From: Porodaedalea pini
Lineage: Eukaryota; Basidiomycota; Agaricomycetes; Hymenochaetales; Hymenochaetaceae
DNA length: 64,000 nucleotides
Assembly: GCA_002794775.1 (NCBI GenBank)
Contig: NBAY01000027.1
Span: 186,001-250,000, forward strand
Direction of reading: 5' to 3'
Shown here: piece by piece, positions 23,671 through 36,160 of the stretch
How the letters are laid out: every line of letters starts with the position of its first letter
Numbering within the stretch: position 1 is the stretch's first letter
Notes under the pieces: model-generated
What the model was told of the DNA's origin: nothing
What the model saw: the letters and a program-made list of their open reading frames with translations, nothing else
Database searches by the model: none
Position numbers and translations under genes: made by a program

Positions 23671-26600
23671 TCAAGCGCGCGTTAGTTTAAGTTGTTCTAC
23701 AAAGCGCTTGAGTAAAGTTACAGATAATGCTTTAGTAAGTAAGTCTGCTATGTTATGTTCAGTGGGAATGTATTTAACAGTAATAGTTCCTTTGTCAATG
23801 TGATCTCTAAAGAAATCTTTTCGTATGTCAATATGTTTAGTTCTTTGAGAATATTTACGCTCAGGATCAGTTGCCATAGTAATAATAGCTTGATTATCAG
23901 TAAAGATTGTAGTAGGTGTAAACGAAGCCTGCAGAACTTCATTCACAAGTCTTTTTAGCCAAATAGCCTCCTGAGTCGCATAAGCTAGTGCAATGAGTTC
24001 AGCTTCAGCTACGGCTAATGATACTAAAGTTTGTCTCTTGCTTGACCATGATGTTATTGAATTGCCAAGTTTAAAGAAGTATCCGGATATGGCTTTATGT
24101 CCTTCAGTTGTCATTCCATCAGAGTCAGTGTATCCAGTAAGTTGAGTATTTTCAGTTCCGCCAAGTATGAGCCAATAGTCCTTAGTTGAGTGTAAGTATT
24201 GAAAACATTGTTTTGCGGCGTCAAAATGTTTAATACCAGGGTTAGTTAAATATCTCGCGAGTATTCCACATGTATAGGCAATATCTGGCCTGGTACAGTC
24301 TGCTGCATATCGCAGTGCTCCAACCATGTTCATGTAAGGTACCTTTTTCATGTAAGTAAGTTCTTCGTCATCGGCTGGTGCGTCATCAGTTGATAATTGT
24401 CTCCCTGGCTCCATAGGAGAGTTCTTTAGTTTAGCATTTTCTAAGTTATAGCGTTTGATGATAGTTTCGATATAGTTTTGTTGTTTTAACGCTATAGTTT
24501 TAGTTTGACGGTTACGCTTAATTTCAATTCCAAGTAACCAGTGAATTTCATTTCCGTCAGTGTAAGTAACTTCATTTCCAATTTGAGTTTTTAGTTCAGT
24601 TAATAGTTTAGTTGATTTCGCAGCTATTGTAATGTCATCGACATGTACAAATAATACAAGTATAGTTTTATTATTTTCTATTTTGAAAAAGACTGCGTTG
24701 TCATTATCTGATCTAGTTAGTCCTATTTTGGTTAAGATTGACATTAGTTTCTTGTACCAACGTCTTCCTGCTTGTTTTAATCCATATAGTGCTTTCTTTA
24801 ATTTTAGTATTTGTCCAGGTTTCAGGTCAGGTAATAGTTTATTATATCCTGGTGGTGGTTTGATGTAAATTTCTTCATCATCTTCTAGTTCACCATATAA
24901 GTAGGCTGATTTAATATCTATCTGATGTATTTCATAGTCATTAGTTGCTGCCCAGGAAAGTATAGTTCGCACAGTACTAAGTCGTGCTACTGGTGCAAAT
25001 AAGTCATCTGAGTAAAAATCAATTCCTTCTTGTTGCGCATATCCTTGCACAACTAGTCTTGCTTTGTATTTGTCAATTCGGCCATCGGCTAACCGTTTAG
25101 TTTTGTAAACAAATCTAGTGCCAATGATATTTGCATTAGTAGGTGGGTAAACGTATTCCCAAGTTTGTCTTTCTTTTAATGTTTCGATTTCATCTTTCAT
25201 GGCTTTAGCCCATCTAAGTGCATCTGGTCGCTTAATTGCTTGTTGAAAAGTGATGGGGTCGCCAAGTTGTTCATTATTGAATTCATTAAATTCAGTTAAG
25301 TAAATAGATAGGTTAAGTTCTTCAGTATAGTCGAGTCCTCTAGAACGTTTAGTTGGTTTTCTTTGTCGCTCTGATCTTCTTGGTTCAGTAGGTTCAGTAG
25401 GATTGTTTTGATTGTTTTCTAGTGGGGTATCAGTTTGCTCCCCTTCAATTTGAGAAGGTGCGACTTCGAGAAATTGGACATTTCTTTCAACAGTTATTTT
25501 CTGATCATGATAAATTCTATGTCCTTTACTTTCTTCATCCCAACATAGCCATCGGCCGTAGGATCCTTTAGGAGTTAGTTTATTAGTATTTTCTTCTCTG
25601 AAAATGACATGAGTGCCAAATTCATGTAAGTTATCAAAAATATAAGCTTTATTAAATCGCTTAAAGTATGGAGAGATAAAGTTAATTGCCGCTTTAGGTG
25701 TTCTATTATGTATAAAGGTTGAGTAGTTAACGGCTTCTCCCCAGAGCTTGTCCGGTAATCTATGTCCTAGTAAGTTTGATCTAACTTGATTTAGTATTGT
25801 TTGATGAGTTCGCTCAGCTACACCATTTTGTTGTGGAGTATCATGTACAGTTAGTTTTCGCATAGTTCCTTGACTGTCTAAAAAGAGTTGAAAGTCATTT
25901 GATAAAAAGACAGTATCATTGTCAGATTGAAGTATTTTGATTTTAATTCCATATTGAGTTGATAATAAAGTAGCCCATTTGATGTAAGCAGTATAACCAT
26001 CCGCTTTAGTTTTAAGTAAACTCATTTGGACCCATCTAGTACAGTCGTCGACTAAAGTTAACAAATATTTAAAACTTCCAATAGCAGTTGTCGGCGCAGG
26101 TCCCCAAATATCCATATGAAAATGATCGCCAAAATTTTTAGCTAATTCAGAAGTTCGAGTTTTGGGTATAACATTTCTTTTAATATTTGCTTCGACACAA
26201 ACACGACATTGAGTTTCAGTTGAGTCAGTAATTTTGTAGTGAATTGATTCAGGATGATTCTTAAGTAGCCATTTGAGGTAAGTATAACTTAAGTGTCCGA
26301 GTTTCTTATGAAGTTCAAACAAAGTAATTGATTTTACAGCGCTCATTTGATAATGTTTTAATATAGAGTACAGGTTATTTTTACATTGAATTTGACCGCA
26401 TATTTCACCGCTAGGTGCCTTTATTGTACACAAATTTCCTTTATAAATAAATTCATATCCTTCTTCGCAGAGTTTAGACTGGCTAAGTAGCGTCATGTGC
26501 ATTTCTTTAGCATAATAGACATCTTTAATAGTAATGGTGCTTACAGTATCACCATTCGGGATCTCAACAGTTAAAATCCCTATAGTTGAAGTAATAAAAG

Positions 26601-28287
26601 TTTGTGAGTTAGCGGTTATAACAGAGATTGGGTCAGTTTGTTTAACATTAGTAAGTCGGTTGAAATAAGGAGTTAAGTGAAGAGTGGCGCCAGAATCAAT
26701 AATATCCATAGTATGATAAAGTTTATTAGCATAATTTTCTTTTAAGTAAATGGCTGTGGCGCTTACATGATTCGCCTCAAAGTTTTCAATAGCATCCATG
26801 TAGTGATCGTCGCGTAGAAAGTCGAAAAGTGCAGATTCGTTGTCGAACTGCATAGTGACGTCATCGGGTACTTCAGTTATTGTCGCAGTAAATGGTGGCG
26901 TCAGCGGAAAGTTGGGCATTTCGACGTTTGTCGCTTGGTGTGCTTGAGCGACTGTAGTGGAAGTGGAAGCGGTCGCAGGTACGTTTGCCGCGTTCGTCGT
27001 GCTCGCCTGATGCGAGTGGGCAGTGGTCGGAGGTTTCGCATGCTCCTGAATTCCTTTCTTCGCCATGGCATCTTTAGTCTTCTGAGTCCACGGCTGAGGG
27101 CAGTTAGGTGATTGATGCCCATAGTTGTTACAGTTATAACATTTAACAAAGGGATTAGAGTTCCCTGAGTTTGAGTTTGAGTTATCGGAGTTATTTGAGT
27201 ATCCTCCGCGGCCGCGTCCTCGGCCTCTGTAAGTTCCAAATCGGCCACGGCCTCGGCCGCGACCTCGAGTGTGTCCGCCTCGCCCTCTGAAGTAAGGGTG
27301 AGTTGCCTCGCTTTGGTAAGGGTGTGCGGCGGCGATTGGGTTCTTTCGAGTATTCGCCGCGCTCCAGTTTGCAAAGGCCTGACGAGTTTCTTGGATAAGT
27401 CGGTTAGGAGTAAGTATGACGTCCTCGTGGTCTTCTTTATCTTTATTGTACTCGTTTACAGCGTTAATTTGAAGTTCAAGTTGAGTTATGACGTATTTAT
27501 ATTGCGGTGGTATCGCCGCGGTTATCGCTGCCAAGTAGGTTGAGTCGGCTGGTTGTTTTCCATGAGCGCAAAGTTCGGCGTGGCGTCGTTCGAGTTCGTC
27601 CAAAGTTTTGTCGAGTTGAGACACATGGCCTCGGACGTTGAACAACGCTCCTTCATTTAACGCGTTAGTTACTGTGGTTTGTATGTCGTAACGCGCCTTT
27701 AGTTGTTTTAGTAAGACGTGTACTTGAGTTACGCCTAAGTAGTTTCTGAGTATTTTGTCGGGGATGTTTTTGATCACACCCGCATAGATGGCGTTCGCAA
27801 TAGTGTTTTCTTCTGGACTGGATGGGCCTGCCTCCATAAGAGTTGGGTGGCCAGTGGCATTGATAGCCTGGAAGATGCGGAATATCCAGAGTTTCCAGTT
27901 CTTGACACCGTCGAGTGGTTCGATGCCGTCAAATAGTTTGATTATTTCACCCGCTTTAAGTGCTGACATTATTGGTGATTCGCGGCGGGGAATGCGCTGA
28001 GTGCGAGTAGGCGGCACTATAGTAGGATCAGTTAGTTCGCCTTCTGATGATTCAGTAGGTGGAGTAACGCGCTCTGGTATTGGCGGTAGTGTTTGTTCAA
28101 GGTCGCGCTCAAGTTGCGCTGGTGTGGTAGCAGATACTGGTGGAGTACGTGTTTGAGTAGTACCGCTAGTAGTTGCGGCTAGTTGTTCAGCCTGTGCTTG
28201 TGCACGAGTGCGAGGACGAGTGCTAGTAGTTGGTTTAGGAGTAGTTGGTAGTGGTGGTGTTGGTGAATGAGGAGGACGGTCTGACAT
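23671..28287 (-). CDS. Copia Gag-Pol polyprotein, uninterrupted
   Basis: Single frame of 1538 residues from the ATG at 28285-28287 to the TGA at 23671-23673. In order: a Gag region; an Arg/Gly-rich stretch; a CCHC zinc knuckle near residue 382 (CYNCNNYGHQSPNC); aspartic protease DSGA near 530; the GAG-pre-integrase HHCC region (LHKKLGHLSYTYLKWLLKNH ... CRVCVEAN); integrase with HMDIWGP near 724; reverse transcriptase with FVHVDD near 1214 (copia-type [F/Y]VDD box); and RNase H with TDSDG, AEAELIAL and a C-terminal TKHIDIRKDFF. The protease-integrase-RT-RNase H order defines the Ty1/copia group. Gag and Pol share one frame with no frameshift site. I saw no inactivating change. Confidence 0.95.
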   Translation of the reverse strand: MSDRPPHSPTPPLPTTPKPTTSTRPRTRAQAQAEQLAATTSGTTQTRTPPVSATTPAQLERDLEQTLPPIPERVTPPTESSEGELTDPTIVPPTRTQRIPRRESPIMSALKAGEIIKLFDGIEPLDGVKNWKLWIFRIFQAINATGHPTLMEAGPSSPEENTIANAIYAGVIKNIPDKILRNYLGVTQVHVLLKQLKARYDIQTTVTNALNEGALFNVRGHVSQLDKTLDELERRHAELCAHGKQPADSTYLAAITAAIPPQYKYVITQLELQINAVNEYNKDKEDHEDVILTPNRLIQETRQAFANWSAANTRKNPIAAAHPYQSEATHPYFRGRGGHTRGRGRGRGRFGTYRGRGRGRGGYSNNSDNSNSNSGNSNPFVKCYNCNNYGHQSPNCPQPWTQKTKDAMAKKGIQEHAKPPTTAHSHQASTTNAANVPATASTSTTVAQAHQATNVEMPNFPLTPPFTATITEVPDDVTMQFDNESALFDFLRDDHYMDAIENFEANHVSATAIYLKENYANKLYHTMDIIDSGATLHLTPYFNRLTNVKQTDPISVITANSQTFITSTIGILTVEIPNGDTVSTITIKDVYYAKEMHMTLLSQSKLCEEGYEFIYKGNLCTIKAPSGEICGQIQCKNNLYSILKHYQMSAVKSITLFELHKKLGHLSYTYLKWLLKNHPESIHYKITDSTETQCRVCVEANIKRNVIPKTRTSELAKNFGDHFHMDIWGPAPTTAIGSFKYLLTLVDDCTRWVQMSLLKTKADGYTAYIKWATLLSTQYGIKIKILQSDNDTVFLSNDFQLFLDSQGTMRKLTVHDTPQQNGVAERTHQTILNQVRSNLLGHRLPDKLWGEAVNYSTFIHNRTPKAAINFISPYFKRFNKAYIFDNLHEFGTHVIFREENTNKLTPKGSYGRWLCWDEESKGHRIYHDQKITVERNVQFLEVAPSQIEGEQTDTPLENNQNNPTEPTEPRRSERQRKPTKRSRGLDYTEELNLSIYLTEFNEFNNEQLGDPITFQQAIKRPDALRWAKAMKDEIETLKERQTWEYVYPPTNANIIGTRFVYKTKRLADGRIDKYKARLVVQGYAQQEGIDFYSDDLFAPVARLSTVRTILSWAATNDYEIHQIDIKSAYLYGELEDDEEIYIKPPPGYNKLLPDLKPGQILKLKKALYGLKQAGRRWYKKLMSILTKIGLTRSDNDNAVFFKIENNKTILVLFVHVDDITIAAKSTKLLTELKTQIGNEVTYTDGNEIHWLLGIEIKRNRQTKTIALKQQNYIETIIKRYNLENAKLKNSPMEPGRQLSTDDAPADDEELTYMKKVPYMNMVGALRYAADCTRPDIAYTCGILARYLTNPGIKHFDAAKQCFQYLHSTKDYWLILGGTENTQLTGYTDSDGMTTEGHKAISGYFFKLGNSITSWSSKRQTLVSLAVAEAELIALAYATQEAIWLKRLVNEVLQASFTPTTIFTDNQAIITMATDPERKYSQRTKHIDIRKDFFRDHIDKGTITVKYIPTEHNIADLLTKALSVTLLKRFVEQLKLTRA

Positions 28288-28320
28288 GCAATAGTGATGA
28301 GTGCAATGAGTAGGAGGGAG

Positions 28321-28335
28321 CCAAGGCTCATAACC
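28321..28335 (-). other. Primer-binding site, half-tRNA type
   Basis: Directly after the 5' LTR, in element orientation GGTTATGAGCCTTGG. The first 11 bases complement the anticodon stem-loop of eukaryotic initiator tRNA-Met (GGCTCATAACC, with the CAT anticodon), not a tRNA 3' end. This resembles copia elements primed by a cleaved tRNA half. The match is from memory of the tRNA and has not been aligned. Confidence 0.6.
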
Positions 28336-28550
28336 TCTTAGACGAGCAGAAAAGTGGGACAAAGCTATAGATTAGGGGCGAGAGTGCCCGTCCTTATATA
28401 CAGTACAATTGAATAGTTTACTATAAAGAGTATAGTGAGCATATGGTGCATAGTCATATGAGCATATAGTCGGAGTTCTGGAAGTCGGTCATGTGACCAG
28501 TGACGGATATTTGCTCAGGCAAGTATCCGTCAGTTATTTATAGTTCAACA
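28336..28550 (-). repeat. 5' LTR of the copia element
   Basis: 215 bp, matching the 3' LTR base for base by eye. It is followed by ATGAT at 28551-28555, the right copy of the target duplication. Confidence 0.95.
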
Positions 28551-28555
28551 ATGAT

Positions 28556-29400
28556 AGCTTGGGAAGAGTTAAAGCGTTCATGTGTTCCTTGTTCTCAGGC
28601 ATTCTATTTGAGATACATTGAGAATCACCAGAATAATCGGCATTCGACTTTTTCGTGTCACAGTGTAACTTCACATGATCGCCGGTAGTAAGGTTGAGGC
28701 ACGTGGGGAACGGATAAGTTTTACTTTCGAACCCGGCGTCGCTTGACTCGCTTCGCATGAAACCTAGCGCATAGACTATCACCGCTCATTTCGTACCTGA
28801 CAACTCCAGCAGTTGTATCGCCCGCTCGTCCAAGGTGAAACGCCTGCTTGGTGTCACTGACTCGGCCACCTCGTTAACTTACAGACGTATATCGACATTC
28901 CCGTTATCTCGCTGTGCAATGACATTGTAAGCACAAGACTAGCTTAGGAAAAAACTAAGCGCGCTATGTAGTGAGAATCTGTAAGATGCTGAGATTTCCT
29001 TTAGAAAGTAGCATGACAACAACAAAGCATTTGTTTCTCACTTTTCCCCAGGAAATTACAATATCGGAGACGCCAAGTTCTGAATAGTGACAGAATCGTC
29101 AGGCTGAGATGACGGATCTAGCTCCTAAAGGGCACATAAACGTGTCAAGTAAAGAGAAATGTGGAAAAAGTTAAAGAAGTGGATACTGGAATGTTCTGAT
29201 GATGTGATTACGCTGGAAGCCAGAGAAAGGGGTAGGGATGATTACTTGTCAGTCTACTAGGTTGACGCTTTGTTCCAACATTCAAGCGCAAGTCTTATTC
29301 ATTTCTGGCATAGTCCCACAGCTCTAGCGCACTTGACTGTTTGTGGTCAATTCTCTACGTACTCTTATGACGAATCACCGAAGCATGAGATTTGGTCTTC
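28556..29400. other. Displaced 5' flank of cyclase copy 1, then spacer
   Basis: The first 90 bp resemble the region upstream of cyclase copy 2: CATGTGTTCCTT at 28579-28590 matches 31716-31727, and both are followed by a related GATACAT(T/C)GAGAATC stretch. This is the ancestral promoter-proximal sequence of copy 1, now 5.1 kb from its ATG. I see no gene in the rest. Confidence 0.65.
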
Positions 29401-29425
29401 ACACACATAGACGTTTCCTCGAGGT

Positions 29426-29587
29426 GTGTATAAGAAATTGAGATCAGTACTAGTAGGAAGGGCCCATACTGGCAACTGCTATAGTCGAATTTATGTTAGC
29501 AGACTTTATCCGTGCCTTGGGTTAGAGAAAGAGCATTTTGGCATGTATGGAAAGAAACACAGAAATTGGAACAGTTGTATTGTATTG
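29426..29587. repeat. Duplicated 3' flank of the cyclase gene
   Basis: The segment around 29540-29630 (ACATGTACAAGTTGGAGAG) resembles 21350-21385 (AGATGTACAAGCTGGAGAG), downstream of copy 1. The tandem duplication therefore includes the 3' flank. The exact edges need an alignment. Confidence 0.5.
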
Positions 29588-31658
29588 TTACATGTACAAG
29601 TTGGAGAGCAGGTCTCCTTTAAACAATATAGAAAATAGAATGCATAAAGTCTCCTGTCGTTTAATGCCCTTCTGTACCGATGTAGCTACGGTGACAAAGA
29701 TCAAGTCCATACTAATCCTTTTATAATTCGCTAACTGCTTCTTCATTGTGTCGAAGGGCATGTTCAGAAATAAGCCTAAGAAGATAATGTCAGAGAATTC
29801 CGTAGGATAGGGTTCGGATTTAACAAAGGTGCTGACTGCTGCATTCGGCGGACTGGCACATCCACCCAAACTAGAAAGCAAGTAGAGGTTAAAAGAAAGG
29901 CTAAGCAGAGAACAAACGCAGCCATACATGTTCAAGGGCCACGAGGTGAAGAAAAACGAGTAGCGGCCGTTTGCAGCGCATACTTCCGAGAGTTTTTCCA
30001 AGTCGAACAGTTCGCCTGTACATAGATCAATCATTCAACTTTATGCTTGCTTTGGAATAAAACGAAGAGCGAGGACTTACCAATAGGCATACCCCAAAGT
30101 CTTTATAGGTGGTTATGTGAGCTGCGGAGAAGTATGAGGATGTGCTGGACATACCCGATTATTGTCTATAAATTGTATATATCAGGATCTGAATGAAACT
30201 AGTGTCGGCAATTACTCACCTGATGCATGTGTGGCTTTCCTTCCACGGGAGGCCATCGCTACGGATAGTATGAATAAGTACACGAGTGAACGAAAGTGCA
30301 AAAACCAAGTCACCTCAAGAGCAGGCTGGTCTGAAGCGATTGCCGCGAAGTGATTGTTCCTTCATGAGCTCGAAAATCAGTATCCAAACAGCTGGGGAAC
30401 GAAAGATGAGGCTTTCAGCATACCACAGGAAACGTTTCATATCTTCAGATTGTTCGATTCCGGCGCTGTTGGTCGTAAAGGAAGACTCAGCTGCAAAACT
30501 CAATTTTAAGACGCAGTAGACGAACAAGGTCTCTTCCTTCTCCGCGAGCTTGTCCTTTTCCTCTTGACTACTTTCATTATATCTCTTCGTGAATCCAACA
30601 CGTATGATAAGGATGTCCGCCTTCCGAAATTCGACGCCGTGAGCCCGCGCGCACGCCTCAAGGTTCGCGACGGTGATCGCATGTGACGTCCATGGATCAT
30701 AAGGCAGCGCGCTGCCATCTTGAGTGAAGAATCGCGCCAAATCGAGGAATACTGCGCGTCCGCAGATGCCGTGCTGCGCCCAGTCTATTTATGCATCAAC
30801 CAACGGATCAAAACTCGGCTGATAAGGAGCTAACGCCCACGCACTTTGGATTCCAAATTTGATGAGGTCTTGGTCGATCGTAAGAGGGTCCGCATTCGGT
30901 ACCTTGCCCATCTTGAAGAACTCGGAAGGTGTACTTGTAGCGTGATCAGTTTCATAACACACAGGCGGATGATGCAGAAAACCAACTTCTGGTAAAAGAC
31001 ACCGTGGTTAGAGACACCGAAATGCCTCAGACCATCCCACTGAGAACCCGATTGAGAGTTCTGCGGACATCAGATAGGTAAAAAGGTTAGAAGACAGAGA
31101 TTTGACCTGGAGAAACTTACCATGACAATTTCATCATCGTGCCAGGTAGCCGTCGGCGTGGGCTTGATAACCTCAATATGGGGAGGCCTTCGTGAAAAGA
31201 GCGGCTATATGGTGAAGAACACTTTATGAGGTCGGCCTCGTTTACCACGGAGAATACCGCTTACTTTCTCTGGGAAATTGATGGGCCTTCAATACCATTA
31301 GTTCGTTACGAGGTCATTCGCACTCCAAGTCTAAATTTGTATACCAATTCAAGCAGACGGTCTGCCCTGATCTATTCAAGGGAAGGTTCATGATCAAGTC
31401 CGGCATCTCAGGTGTATAGGACGGCGCTCACTTCACTTCCTTTGCAGCTGCCTGCACGATGTCCTCGGTTAGCAGGTTGATAGTGCCAAGTTCATCACCC
31501 GCACCCCAAACGCCCCAAGCGCACCCCGAATATTCATGAAAGTTCGGGAGCTCATCAAAGCTAGGAAGTTTGTTCCATTTCTTGTCTGTCTTCGACGAGT
31601 CGGAAGAGACAGCACCAGCGAGGTGAGAGGCAATAGCTGAGACGTGATTTGCAGCCAT
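29588..31658 (-). CDS. Cyclase-family hydrolase (kynurenine-formamidase-like), copy 2
   Basis: Tandem paralogue of the gene at 21528-23424, with the same exon-intron plan and very similar sequence. Exon 1 starts at the ATG 31656-31658 (LPSFDELPNFHEYSGCAWGV ... LGTINLLTEDIVQAAAKEV). Later exons include PINFPEK, PLFSRRPPHIEVIKPTPTAT, SQSGSQWDGLRHFGVSNHGV, FFKMGKVPNADPLTIDQDLI, YDPWTSHAITVANLEACARA, FRKADILIIRVGFTKRY, AGIEQSEDMKRFLW, then GELFDLEKLSEVCAANGRYS, FFFTSWPLNM and GGCASPPNAAVSTF. The metal and substrate signature WDGLRHFG is kept. After SPPNAA the frame stays open for about 60 residues to 29588, unlike copy 1, so the native stop may differ or have been lost. Its promoter is not disrupted. 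Confidence 0.82.
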
Positions 31659-32020
31659 GATGGAGGTCCGTTAGTCAGTGCAGGCAAAGGATAGCTGGGG
31701 ACGAGCTGAAGCGTCCATGTGTTCCTTACTCCCAGGTTATATAGTAAAGATACATCGAGAATCGCTGAGCAATCGTCATTGGTGTACTTCCAGTAAGCTC
31801 ACATGACAACACCGAAGCCTCAAGACTGAAGCGCGTGAGGCGCGTCGGGGACGCAGACGGTAGGTGATTCTCACTTCAAGTTTACGTACGGCGGCACGGG
31901 TCACAGTACTAGTCTCAGAGCGTTTTACCAGAAATCTATGAGGCTGAGAAGAGACTGGTTCAAGCACTGTATATCTCACTGGATAATGATAAGACATAGT
32001 ACAAAGGAACACATGGCATT
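31659..32020. other. Promoter region of cyclase copy 2
   Basis: About 360 bp between PRP4's stop and the cyclase ATG. It contains the block shared with 28556-28640. No other gene is seen. Confidence 0.5.
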
Positions 32021-34694
<2,674 letters not shown>

Positions 34695-35395
34695 GTCAGT
34701 ATCCGCGAAGACGGTAGTTGGGTTTTTAAGAATGGCCGCACGATAAAAGAGAAAGAAATGCGGCTAATATCTAGAGGCTCTGCGAACAGAAACGATCTAA
34801 GGATATAAGATGAGCGTTAGAGTTGAAGAACTCATCATCGAGTTGACTCAGGAGTTAGCTTCCATCACGTGCCGCATTATTTTGGTCGTATTATTTTGGT
34901 CGTAATATTAATCCTTCTTCTCAGGCTATTATTAATATTGAGACTCTAGTACTAGTATCTCTGCACTTTACTGCATGTACGTGATGTACATACTGTACAT
35001 TGTACCTTTGGCTAATTCCGACTTCCATTTTTCATTTTCAGTTCCTCGACGCCGGATATTGCCAGTGCTCCGAGTCCTCGTACGTTGACTAACAACAGCC
35101 TGATACCAGTTCTTTTTGGGAAAAGCTGAGCTTCAGCAATTTGTACGCATTGAATCATTATGTATGAGCGTACTTAACTGTGCTCCATATTTCATTGACT
35201 GATCGTAGTATTATGACCCCGAAGCGAGAAACGGATGTTTTCCCCACCGCTGAGTAAGAATATAAAAGGCGACTGGTGATCCCGATCCTCTGCGTATAGT
35301 TCCGCTCTCTGAGCGCCCCCGGTATGCCGTCAGACTACCAGAGGATCACCAGTCAGCTCGCAGGATAGACAGGTCACTGAGAAGTATGAACATAA
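34695..35395. other. Intergenic region with small repeats
   Basis: Holds PRP4's promoter. A 14-bp unit ATTATTTTGGTCGT is repeated in tandem at 34875-34902. An 11-bp inverted repeat (GACTGGTGATC at 35271-35281 and its complement at 35344-35354) encloses 62 bp just after a TATAAAAG at 35261-35268. No gene is recognised. Confidence 0.5.
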
Positions 35396-35405
35396 GGAGT
35401 TTCAC

Positions 35406-35605
35406 TTACATGCCCTCAATAGCAGTACCTACCTCCACCGCTGACTCAAATTCTGACCGTGTCATTTCTCCCTCAGCATAGCGCGCCTTCTAGACGGCGT
35501 CGGAGAACGTGTGGGAGTACGCCTCGCCATGCGCATCGGCAGAGATGGGCGACGCGATGTGTCGCAGGTGGGTACATGTGTAGAAAGTGACGGCATTGAA
35601 GGAAT
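35406..35605 (-). pseudogene. Decayed coding fragment with an in-frame stop
   Basis: The minus strand reads SFNAVTFYTCTHLRHIASPI, then AYSHTFSDAV, a TAG, then KARYAEGEMTRSEFESAVEV in the same frame to a TAA at 35406-35408. The composition looks coding on both sides of the TAG. I do not recognise the family. It may be the remains of a gene broken up by the nearby retroelements. Confidence 0.3.
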
Positions 35606-36031
35606 CACTGCGCAGACGGCGCTCTTTACTTCATTTCTCATGGACGACGTTCAGAAAACATAAAAATAGGAGCGCGATACCAGATGTCGTCCTGGGGTAC
35701 CCCATCCGTCTCAGTAGCTAAGTTTCACTTGGGCAGTATCGGTATTTGCACAAAAGTGATGGAACCCTTCCTCGATGAAGCCTGTGCAAGTTGTATATAT
35801 TGTAGTAGTTCGAGGTGCAAATGTACCCTTGGTAACCCACCCCTTCCAGTATCGACCCTACTTTTCGGAGTGTCAGACGCACAGACAGGCACCGCTCCAA
35901 GCACAACAGCCGCGAGAAGAAAAGCTGTCCAGAATTGATATTAATCGAGACAGCACAACGTAACAAGGCCAGAAAACATGAGCAACGGAGACACAGGCAA
36001 CGCCAGTGGCGAGCGCATTGACGTTGTGCAA

Positions 36032-36046
36032 CCCGTAGCGGTTGGA
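36032..36046. repeat. 15-bp direct repeat, left copy, possible LINE target duplication
   Basis: CCCGTAGCGGTTGGA occurs here and again at 43540-43554, directly after the low-complexity 3' end of the LINE. The flanking bases differ at both ends, so the match is exactly 15 bp. Confidence 0.6.
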
Positions 36047-36151
36047 CGCCGAGCGGACGGCTTGGATGAGGAGGGATATCTTATGCTTACGATATAAGTT
36101 TCGATAGAACCGCCAAGGATTCAAGTTTTCCTAAGTTTAGCTTTGAGATCA

Positions 36152-36160
36152 GTGAGTTCC
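36152..36160. repeat. SINE target-site duplication, left copy
   Basis: GTGAGTTCC next to the T run; the identical right copy is at 36774-36782. Confidence 0.85.

Larger units (their letters stand above)
23449..28550 (-). mobile_element. Intact Ty1/copia LTR retrotransposon (5102 bp)
   Basis: The element lies on the minus strand. Its 3' LTR is 23449-23663 and its 5' LTR 28336-28550; both are 215 bp and read identically by eye. It is flanked by the duplication ATGAT. In element orientation the LTR starts TGTTGAAC and ends CTAAGA. The primer-binding site follows the 5' LTR, and a polypurine tract AAGGGGAG (23664-23671) precedes the 3' LTR. One open frame fills the interior. Identical LTRs plus an unbroken ORF argue for a very recent insertion that may still be active. 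Confidence 0.95.

Noticed and set aside
28534..28782. 82-aa minus-strand frame upstream of the copia element
   Set aside because: Covers the displaced cyclase promoter and has no homologous counterpart upstream of copy 2.
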